Made by a program: the position numbers and the translations under genes. Shown here piece by piece: positions 1-5,026 of a stretch of DNA of 5,026 nucleotides. The DNA lies in assembly GCA_030599705.1 (NCBI GenBank), contig JAUVNM010000164.1:1-5026 (forward strand), written 5' to 3'. Source of the stretch: Gammaproteobacteria bacterium. GTDB lineage: Bacteria > Pseudomonadota > Gammaproteobacteria > UBA9214. Every line of letters starts with the position of its first letter. The first letter of the stretch is position 1. Under the pieces are notes generated by a model. It saw nothing but the letters and a program-made list of their open reading frames with translations. It was not told the DNA's origin and did not search any database.

Positions 1-1901
1 GCTTCACCATCGACAACCCGGCCCGTATCGCACTCGACTTCCCTGGTACGAAAAACATGCTGGGCCAGCGCAACCAGGAAATCGGGATCGGCATGGCTCA
101 GAGTCTGACTTCTGTCGAAGCCCAGGGACGTACCCGCGTGGTCGTCAACCTGACCGAAATGGTGCCCTACGAGGCCCATGCCGAGGGCAACCAGGTCATC
201 CTGACCCTGCAGGGCGGTGGTATGCAGCAGAGTGTCGCCAGTGCCGCGGTCGCGGCCGCAAAGGGTGGCCCGATGCCGGAGATCACCAATGTAGATTTCC
301 GCCGTGGCGAAAACGGCGAGGGCCGCATCATCGTCACCCTGTCGGACGCGTCGATACCGGTCGATATGCAGCAGGAGGCCGGCAGGGTGGTGGTCGACTT
401 CTACCGCTCGCGCCTGCCCGAGGAACTCGCACGCCGACTGGACGTGCTGGATTTCGCCACTCCGGTGAAAACCATCGACACCTATGCGCGCGGTGAGAAT
501 GTCCATATGGTCATTACCCCGATGGGCAACTACGATCACCTCGCCTACCAGACAGGCAATGTCTTTACCATCGAAGTACGTTCGATCACCGCGGAAGAGG
601 CCGATGAAGCCAAAAAGGACGAATTCGGATTTTCCGGCGAGCGACTGTCGCTCAACTTCCAGGACATTGAGGTACGCTCGGTTCTGCAGCTGATCGCCGA
701 TTTCACCAGCATTAACGTCGTGGTCAGTGACACCGTCAGCGGCAGCCTGACACTGCGTCTGAAGAACGTACCCTGGGACCAGGCACTGGATATTATCCTG
801 AAGACCAAGGGGCTCGGCATGCGCCAGAACGGCAATGTCATGCTGGTCGCGCCCAGCGAGGAAATCGCGGCCCGTGAGAAACTGGAGCTCGAGGCCCAGG
901 AGCAGATCCAGGAACTCGAACCGCTGTATTCCGAATTCGTCCAGATTAACTACGCCAAGGCGTCAGACATCGCCGGCCTGCTAATCAGCGAGCAGACTAC
1001 CCTGCTCTCGGATCGCGGCAAGGCCACTGTCGATGAGCGCACCAATACCCTGCTGGTGCAGGACACGGCGAAAAAACTTATTGACATTCGCAAGCTGGTG
1101 GCACGCCTGGATATCCCGGTACGCCAGGTACTGATTGAATCCCGTATCGTCATCGCCAACGACGATTTTGCCAAGGATCTGGGTGTCAAGTTCGGCCTGT
1201 CGAGAAACACGTCCTTTCCCAACAACAGCAACAGAGCAATCATCGGCGGTAAACAGGATGGCGACACCGTCGTCGACACGATCACCGGCTTCGAGGCACC
1301 GTCCGGATCCGGCATCGAGGGCCTGATCACCGATCTGGGCGTCGCCAACCCGACCGGCTCCCTCGGCCTGGCCATCGGCAGGCTCGGTGACAAGCTGCTG
1401 CAACTGGAGCTGAACGCCATGGAGATGGAAGGCCGCGGCGAAGTGATCTCCAGCCCGCGCGTACTGACCTCGAACCAGAAGGCCGCGTACATCGAATCGG
1501 GTACGGAAATTCCCTACCAGGAAGCGACCTCCAGCGGCGCGACCAACGTGCAGTTCAAGAAGGCCGTGCTCAGCCTGAACGTCACCCCGCAGATCACTCC
1601 GGATGACCGCATCATCATGGATCTCGTCGTGAACAAGGACAGCGTCGGCCAGATATTCGCAAATGTTCCGAGTATCGACACCAAGGAGGTGGCCACCCAG
1701 GTCCTCGTCAACAACGGTGAAACCCTGGTGCTTGGCGGCATCTACGAACGGGAGACACTGGATGAAGTAGACCGGGTACCGTTCTTCGGCGAACTGCCGA
1801 TGATCGACTGGCTGTTCAAGACGACCCGGAAGTCCGACGACAAGTCCGAGCTGCTCATCTTCGTCACCCCGAAGATTGTCAAGGAAAGCTTCCGTATCTG
1901 A
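1..1901 (+). CDS. pilQ: Type IV pilus secretin PilQ, 5'-truncated by the window edge
   Basis: PilQ forms the gated outer-membrane ring through which the type IV pilus passes; in competent species it also admits DNA. The frame is open from the first complete codon at base 3, where residues reading FTIDNPARIALDFPG belong to an AMIN domain. The ATG at 57 is therefore internal and the true start lies before the window. About 632 residues are visible of the usual 700 or more. Domains in order: end of a first AMIN domain (to about 225); a second AMIN domain (about 276-581), which binds peptidoglycan in this family; an STN/N0 domain (about 633-851); a Secretin_N domain (about 936-1151); and the C-terminal secretin pore domain (about 1110-1886). 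The secretin signature VPFFGELPMIDWLF is at 1776-1817. The signal peptide is not visible. Stop TGA is followed in frame by TAG. Upstream neighbours are probably pilM-pilP, as is usual, but they are outside the window. The Secretin and AMIN domains make other secretins (GspD, HofQ) less likely. Confidence 0.96.
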   Translation, partial: FTIDNPARIALDFPGTKNMLGQRNQEIGIGMAQSLTSVEAQGRTRVVVNLTEMVPYEAHAEGNQVILTLQGGGMQQSVASAAVAAAKGGPMPEITNVDFRRGENGEGRIIVTLSDASIPVDMQQEAGRVVVDFYRSRLPEELARRLDVLDFATPVKTIDTYARGENVHMVITPMGNYDHLAYQTGNVFTIEVRSITAEEADEAKKDEFGFSGERLSLNFQDIEVRSVLQLIADFTSINVVVSDTVSGSLTLRLKNVPWDQALDIILKTKGLGMRQNGNVMLVAPSEEIAAREKLELEAQEQIQELEPLYSEFVQINYAKASDIAGLLISEQTTLLSDRGKATVDERTNTLLVQDTAKKLIDIRKLVARLDIPVRQVLIESRIVIANDDFAKDLGVKFGLSRNTSFPNNSNRAIIGGKQDGDTVVDTITGFEAPSGSGIEGLITDLGVANPTGSLGLAIGRLGDKLLQLELNAMEMEGRGEVISSPRVLTSNQKAAYIESGTEIPYQEATSSGATNVQFKKAVLSLNVTPQITPDDRIIMDLVVNKDSVGQIFANVPSIDTKEVATQVLVNNGETLVLGGIYERETLDEVDRVPFFGELPMIDWLFKTTRKSDDKSELLIFVTPKIVKESFRI

Positions 1902-1921
1902 TAGTCGTCTGTTGCCGGTGC

Positions 1922-1950
1922 TTGCCAGCGAGCCCGGAATCTGTCATATC
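1922..1950 (+). promoter_or_regulatory. Weak candidate sigma-70 promoter for aroK
   Basis: TTGCCA at 1922-1927 matches five of six bases of a -35 box. It lies 16-17 bp before a poor -10 region (TCATAT at 1944-1949 or CATATC at 1945-1950, three of six matches each). If used, transcription would start around 1955-1958, almost on the aroK ATG at 1959, giving a nearly leaderless message. A promoter between pilQ and aroK is plausible because the two genes do unrelated jobs, but this match is weak and could be chance. Confidence 0.2.
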
Positions 1951-1985
1951 TGCCCGGCATGAAAATGCCGGGCAGTTTGTTTCTG
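1950..1985 (+). terminator. Intrinsic-terminator-like hairpin over the aroK start codon
   Basis: CTGCCCGGCAT (1950-1960) and ATGCCGGGCAG (1965-1975) are perfect reverse complements: an 11-bp stem with 8 G/C pairs, closed by a GAAA tetraloop (1961-1964). The stem is followed directly by TTTGTTTCTG. Stem, GNRA loop and T-rich tail together fit a Rho-independent terminator for pilQ. The T tract is interrupted by one G, so termination may be partial. The first aroK ATG (1959-1961) straddles the 5' arm and loop, and the second in-frame ATG (1965-1967) opens the 3' arm, so the same structure would hide both starts in a readthrough message. It could act as a translational hairpin rather than a terminator. 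Confidence 0.5.
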
Positions 1986-2471
1986 ACGGGCCCCATGGGG
2001 TCCGGCAAATCCACCATCGGCCGCCAGCTGGCAAAACAGCTCGGTATGGAATTCCACGACAGTGACCACGAGATCGAACGCCGCACCGGCGTCGACATCC
2101 CGCTGATTTTCGAAATCGAGGGCGAACAGGGTTTCCGTAAACGGGAGCACATCGTCATCGATGAACTCACGCAGCTGCCGGACATCGTGCTGGCAACTGG
2201 TGGTGGTGCCATCCTCGATCCCGACAACCGCAACCACCTCGGCCAGCGCGGCCGCATCATCTACCTGTATACCCCGGTCGAAGTGCAGCTGGCGCGTACC
2301 TCCAGCGACCGCAACCGCCCGTTACTGCAGACCGGGGACCCGCGCCAGCGCCTCGAGGAATTGATGCAGATCCGTGAGCCCCTGTACCGGAAAACCGCCG
2401 ACCTGGTCATCGACACAACCGGTAAGCGTGTTCGTGATGTGGTCCGGGAGATCGTGGCGCAGCTTAACTGA
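1959..2471 (+). CDS. aroK: Shikimate kinase (AroK type)
   Basis: This cytoplasmic enzyme uses ATP to phosphorylate shikimate to shikimate 3-phosphate, in the pathway to chorismate and the aromatic amino acids. The 170-residue product has the normal family length. Visible motifs: P-loop GPMGSGKST (residues 11-19); DSD at 34-36, whose second Asp binds shikimate; R60 in GFRKRE, a substrate-binding arginine; the GGG motif at 81-83; the LID segment with R120 in RNRPLL; and R139 in REPLY near the adenine and substrate site. The ATG at 1959 puts eight residues up to the conserved Phe of FLTGP, the same spacing as remembered for E. coli AroK. ATG 1965 (codon 3) and TTG 1977 (codon 7) are weaker alternatives. 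There is no clear Shine-Dalgarno sequence, and the start lies inside a perfect hairpin. It sits 57 bp after pilQ and 51 bp before aroB, the conserved gammaproteobacterial order. Confidence 0.95.
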   Translation: MKMPGSLFLTGPMGSGKSTIGRQLAKQLGMEFHDSDHEIERRTGVDIPLIFEIEGEQGFRKREHIVIDELTQLPDIVLATGGGAILDPDNRNHLGQRGRIIYLYTPVEVQLARTSSDRNRPLLQTGDPRQRLEELMQIREPLYRKTADLVIDTTGKRVRDVVREIVAQLN

Positions 2472-2522
2472 CCCGCGCTTTTCCTATATGCTGTTTTTCT
2501 GGCGCAGACAAGCTCCCGGATT

Positions 2523-3602
2523 ATGAAAACACTGACAGTCGATCTCGGTACACGCAGCTACCCGATTCATATCGGGCAGCAGTTGCTGCAGCAACCGGAA
2601 CTGGTTAGGGAACATATCCACGGCCGCCAGGTCATGGTGGTCAGCAATGAAACCGTCGCACCGTTGTACCTCGACACGGTACTCGCGCTGCTCGATGGTT
2701 TCGACGTGGCCACCGTGATACTCCCCGACGGCGAGCAGTACAAGAACCTCGATACCCTGAATAGTATTTTCGACGCGCTGCTGGAGCAGCGTTTCAACCG
2801 CGGCTGCACCCTGGTCGCACTCGGCGGCGGCGTGGTCGGGGACATCGCCGGCTTTGCCGCAGCCAGTTACCAGCGCGGCGTGGCCTTCCTGCAGCTGCCA
2901 ACCACCCTGCTGGCGCAGGTCGATTCCTCGGTCGGCGGCAAGACCGGGGTCAACCATGCACTCGGTAAGAACATGATCGGTGCCTTTCACCAGCCCGGCT
3001 GCGTACTGATCGATACCGACACGCTGGACACGCTGGATGATCGCCAACTGGCGGCGGGCATCGCCGAGATCATCAAGTACGGACTAATCCACGACGCGGA
3101 CTTTTTCCGCTGGCTGGAACAACGCATGGGTGCCCTGAAGGCGCGTGACAAAGAGGCACTGGCGTATGCCATCGAGCACTCCTGCCAGCTCAAGGCAGCC
3201 ATCGTCGCCGCCGACGAGCGTGAAAGCGGGCAGCGCGCCCTGCTCAACCTCGGGCATACCTTCGGCCATGCCATCGAAACCGGTACCGGCTATGGCAGCT
3301 GGCTGCATGGCGAGGCCATTGCTACCGGCATGCTGATGGCCGCCGACCTGTCGGCACGCCACGGCTGGGTGAGCAGCGCCGAGGTGGAACGCATTGCCGC
3401 CCTGCTGCAACAGGCGAACCTGCCGATTCAACCACCGGCGGAAATGGATGCGGACCGGTTCACCCGGCTGATGGCCGTGGACAAGAAGGTACTCGATGGC
3501 GGCCTGCGGCTGGTGCTGCTCAAGTCCATCGGCGAGGCCGTGGTCACCGGTGATTTCGAGACCCGCCTGCTGAATGAGACACTGGGTTCGGCTGCCAACT
3601 AG
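2523..3602 (+). CDS. aroB: 3-dehydroquinate synthase
   Basis: This cytoplasmic, NAD- and divalent-metal-dependent enzyme converts DAHP to 3-dehydroquinate, the second step of the shikimate pathway. The 359 residues match the family length (E. coli about 362) and the similarity runs end to end. Visible motifs: LPDGEQYK at 67-74; the NAD-binding GGGVVGD at 101-107; QLPTTLLAQVDSSVGGKTG at 124-142, with K140 in the active site; metal ligands E182 (AEIIKYG), H245 (LGHTFGHA) and H262 (LHGEA); and DKK at 320-322. No catalytic residue is missing. The ATG at 2523 starts at the conserved N-terminal strand (TVDLGTRSYPI), so the start is secure, although the only Shine-Dalgarno-like bases are GGA two bases before it. 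The 51-bp gap after aroK shows no terminator, so co-transcription with aroK is likely. The stop lies two bases before the repeat that fills the gap to dgt. Confidence 0.97.
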   Translation: MKTLTVDLGTRSYPIHIGQQLLQQPELVREHIHGRQVMVVSNETVAPLYLDTVLALLDGFDVATVILPDGEQYKNLDTLNSIFDALLEQRFNRGCTLVALGGGVVGDIAGFAAASYQRGVAFLQLPTTLLAQVDSSVGGKTGVNHALGKNMIGAFHQPGCVLIDTDTLDTLDDRQLAAGIAEIIKYGLIHDADFFRWLEQRMGALKARDKEALAYAIEHSCQLKAAIVAADERESGQRALLNLGHTFGHAIETGTGYGSWLHGEAIATGMLMAADLSARHGWVSSAEVERIAALLQQANLPIQPPAEMDADRFTRLMAVDKKVLDGGLRLVLLKSIGEAVVTGDFETRLLNETLGSAAN

Positions 3603-3604
3603 GA

Positions 3605-3709
3605 AAAGGGGACGGAGGCATTTTTTTTCAGACTATGGCAGATCCAGCAACGGTAACGACAAAAATGCCTCCGTCCCCTGTCCACTAAAATAAGGCCTCC
3701 GTCCCCTTT
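3605..3709. repeat. Intergenic inverted/direct repeat filling the aroB-dgt gap (REP-like)
   Basis: AGGGGACGGAGGCATTTTT (3607-3625) is the exact reverse complement of 3661-3679: a 19-bp inverted repeat around a 35-base spacer. A third copy of the core, GCCTCCGTCCCC, lies at 3695-3706 in the same orientation as the right arm, 28 bases further on and again preceded by an A-rich run. The left end 3605-3619 also pairs perfectly over 15 bp with 3695-3709. The array begins two bases after the aroB stop and overlaps the first two bases of dgt. The stem is not followed by a T tract, so it is not a typical intrinsic terminator. Arrangement and length suggest a REP- or MITE-like dispersed element, perhaps one served by a REP-associated tyrosine transposase (IS200-like), but no transposase is in the window. 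That origin is inference. Confidence 0.8.
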
Positions 3710-4853
3710 GCAAGCACTGGCGCCATATGCGGTCACCGATGACTGCTCCCGGGGCCGCCGTCATGCCGAGCCCGGGCCGGGAATGCGCAGCGAGTTCCAG
3801 CGCGACCGTGACCGCATCATCCACTCCGCCGCCTTCCGGCGCCTCGAATACAAGACGCAGGTATTCGTCAACCATGAAGGCGACCTGTTCCGCACCCGGC
3901 TGACGCATTCCATCGAGGTCGCGCAGATTGCACGCTCGATTGCGCGCGCCCTGCGCCTGAATGAGGACCTGACCGAGGGCATCGCCCTGGCCCATGATCT
4001 CGGGCATACCCCCTTCGGCCATGCCGGCCAGGACGCCCTGAATGCGTGCATGCACGACTACGGCGGATTCGAACACAACCTGCAGTCGCTGCGTGTTGTT
4101 GACGAACTGGAAGAACGCTATGCGGAGTTTCCCGGGCTCAACCTGACCTTTGAGACCCGCGAGGGCATTCTCAAGCACTGCTCACGCAAGCATGCCGAGT
4201 CCCTGGGTGACATCGGGCGCCGGTTCATAGAGCACCAGCAACCGTCGCTGGAAGCCCAGCTGACCAACCTTGGCGATGAAATCGCCTACAACAGTCACGA
4301 TGTCGATGACGGCCTGCGTTCCGGACTGATCGCGGTGGAGGAGCTTGCCGATGTCGCCCTGTTCCAGCAACAGTATGCAGACGTGCGTTCGAAATACCCG
4401 GATCTTGCACCACGCCGCACCATCCACGAGGTCGTGCGCCGGCTGATCAACTGCCAGGTCGTCGATCTGGTCGCGACCAGCACCCGCAAGCTGGAACAGG
4501 CCGCACCGGCCAATATCGAGGCGCTACGCACGCATGGCGAACCACTGATCAGTTTCAGCGACACCATGCGCGAACAGAACCTGGAGCTGAAACGCTTCCT
4601 GCGCAATAATCTCTACCGGCATTACCGCGTACACCGCATGAGCGCCAAGGCCGCGCAAACCATCACCGCCCTGTTCGAGGCCTTCAACGACGATACCCGC
4701 CTGATGCCGGACGAGGCACAACTGAAATCCCGTGAACTGGAGAAAAGCCATGGCCGGGACGGCCGCGCCCGCGCCGTGGCCGACTACATCGCCGGCATGA
4801 CGGACCGCTACGCCATTGCCGAATACGAGCGCACTTTCAATCCGTCTATATAA
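3708..4853 (+). CDS. dgt: HD-domain dGTP triphosphohydrolase-like protein (dGTPase type 2)
   Basis: Members hydrolyse dNTPs to the deoxynucleoside and tripolyphosphate in the cytoplasm, and so help set the dNTP pool. This is the short 'type 2' form (381 residues against about 505 in E. coli Dgt); its real substrate range cannot be read from sequence. Visible features: FQRDRDRIIHSAAFRRLEYK at 30-49; HD-superfamily metal ligands H67 (RTRLTH), H96-D97 (LAHDLGHTPFGHAG) and probably D190 (LGDEIAY); and a C-terminal MTDRYAIAEYERTF. The start is unusual. The family-typical segment LAPYAV begins at residue 4, the first in-frame ATG is 3783 (residue 26) and would remove it, and the frame is closed upstream by TAA at 3654. 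TTG 3708 is therefore the best start; CTG 3678 and CTG 3717 are poorer. No Shine-Dalgarno sequence precedes it, because the upstream bases are the pyrimidine-rich repeat. Two TAA stops occur in tandem. The function call is firm; the start is moderate. Confidence 0.93.
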   Translation: MQALAPYAVTDDCSRGRRHAEPGPGMRSEFQRDRDRIIHSAAFRRLEYKTQVFVNHEGDLFRTRLTHSIEVAQIARSIARALRLNEDLTEGIALAHDLGHTPFGHAGQDALNACMHDYGGFEHNLQSLRVVDELEERYAEFPGLNLTFETREGILKHCSRKHAESLGDIGRRFIEHQQPSLEAQLTNLGDEIAYNSHDVDDGLRSGLIAVEELADVALFQQQYADVRSKYPDLAPRRTIHEVVRRLINCQVVDLVATSTRKLEQAAPANIEALRTHGEPLISFSDTMREQNLELKRFLRNNLYRHYRVHRMSAKAAQTITALFEAFNDDTRLMPDEAQLKSRELEKSHGRDGRARAVADYIAGMTDRYAIAEYERTFNPSI

Positions 4854-4910
4854 TAAAATCAATCTCGCGCATAGTCACCAGGAATGCAAAGCAACGCTAT
4901 AAAACTTGCC

Positions 4911-4937
4911 GTCATCCCCGCGCAGGCGGGGATCCAT
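4911..4937. repeat. REP-like palindromic unit, copy 1
   Basis: ATCCCCGC (4914-4921) and GCGGGGAT (4926-4933) form a perfect 8-bp stem around GCAG, within GTCATCCCC...GGGGATCCAT. Short palindromes of this kind, often ending in GGATCCA, are dispersed between genes in many proteobacterial genomes. The layout (six-base arms ATCCCC/GGGGAT around eight bases) resembles the ATTCCC-N8-GGGAAT pattern of Neisseria dRS3 repeats; that likeness is from memory. It begins 57 bp after the dgt stop. There is no T tract after the stem, so a terminator role is not supported. Between dgt and this unit (4857-4910) I see no gene, promoter or structure. Confidence 0.65.
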
Positions 4938-5013
4938 GAACACCGCAATCATCTATCATCTGCCTCAGTTCCGGTAACCTTTATGCCTTCGGTATTTATT
5001 TACGCCTGCGTTA

Positions 5014-5026
5014 ATGGATCCCCGCC
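5014..5026. repeat. REP-like unit, copy 2, inverted and cut by the window edge
   Basis: ATGGATCCCCGCC at the very end is the exact reverse complement of 4925-4937 in copy 1 (13 bp, or 15 of 16 if the adjoining bases 4938-4940 and 5011-5013 are counted). Two units facing each other across about 76 bp form either a BIME-like REP pair or the two ends of a small non-autonomous element. The spacer 4938-5013 is AT-richer than the genes and contains no recognisable ORF. The rest of copy 2 lies outside the window. Confidence 0.6.

Noticed and set aside
57..59. ATG at 57 as the pilQ start
   Set aside because: The frame is open to the window edge and the 18 codons before it encode clear AMIN-domain sequence, so the gene begins outside the window.
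950..1492. 180-residue open frame on the minus strand inside pilQ
   Set aside because: It lies wholly within the strongly recognisable secretin coding sequence; its product is low-complexity and Ser/Arg-rich, as expected of an antisense frame in GC-rich DNA.
2472..2522. Promoter or terminator in the aroK-aroB gap
   Set aside because: The T-rich runs have no stem before them, and no -35/-10 pair with acceptable spacing could be supported.
2484..3047. 187-residue open frame on the minus strand across the aroK-aroB gap and aroB
   Set aside because: It is mostly antisense to conserved aroB motifs and its translation matches no family I recognise.
3607..3679. The 19-bp inverted repeat as an aroB terminator
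   Set aside because: The A/T runs lie on the loop side of the stem and the 3' side reads TGTCCACT, so there is no U tract for intrinsic termination on either strand.
3635..3688. 17-codon ORF MADPATVTTKMPPSPVH in the aroB-dgt gap, with GGAGG upstream at 3614-3618
   Set aside because: The SD-like bases are 16 bases from the ATG, too far, and the ORF merely translates the repeat spacer and right arm. No sign of a real leader peptide.
3605..3709. CRISPR array
   Set aside because: There are only three core copies, one of them inverted, with unequal spacing and A/T-rich flanks; there is no regular repeat-spacer pattern and no cas gene.
3633..4178. 181-residue open frame on the minus strand across the repeat and the start of dgt
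   Set aside because: It is antisense to the conserved HD-domain coding region, with no recognisable motif or ribosome binding site.

Overview
The window comes from a chromosome of moderately high GC, and its gene order points to a gammaproteobacterium, or a near relative among the Proteobacteria. The order is pilQ - aroK - aroB - dgt, all on the plus strand and closely spaced. The AroK and AroB proteins closely resemble the enterobacterial enzymes as remembered. The Dgt protein is of the short 'type 2' form, which often follows aroB in beta- and gammaproteobacteria. I cannot name a species.

Layout: bases 1-1901 hold the 3' part of pilQ, the type IV pilus outer-membrane secretin; its 5' end lies before the window. 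A 57-bp gap follows. Its end, together with the first codons of aroK, forms a perfect 11-bp hairpin with a GAAA loop and a T-rich tail, which looks like an intrinsic terminator laid over the aroK start codon. aroK (shikimate kinase, 1959-2471) and aroB (3-dehydroquinate synthase, 2523-3602) are two enzymes of the shikimate pathway, separated by 51 bp. The aroB-dgt gap (3603-3707) consists almost entirely of a repeat: a 19-bp inverted repeat plus a third copy of its core. The last bases of that third copy supply the TTG with which dgt appears to start. dgt (3708-4853) encodes an HD-domain dNTP triphosphohydrolase-like protein. Beyond it, 4857-4910 shows nothing I can identify. From 4911 to the window edge there is a pair of inverted REP-like palindromic units of another family, cut by the edge.

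Functionally, AroB makes 3-dehydroquinate and AroK phosphorylates shikimate three steps later, so they are a conserved pathway pair. PilQ and Dgt are positional neighbours with unrelated jobs (pilus extrusion and DNA uptake; dNTP pool control). No promoter is certain. None of the three complete genes has a convincing Shine-Dalgarno sequence.

All genes belong to known families and I see no new multi-gene system. The unusual content lies in the non-coding DNA: the start-codon hairpin of aroK, the repeat that fills the aroB-dgt gap and forms the dgt start, and the palindromic pair at the right edge.
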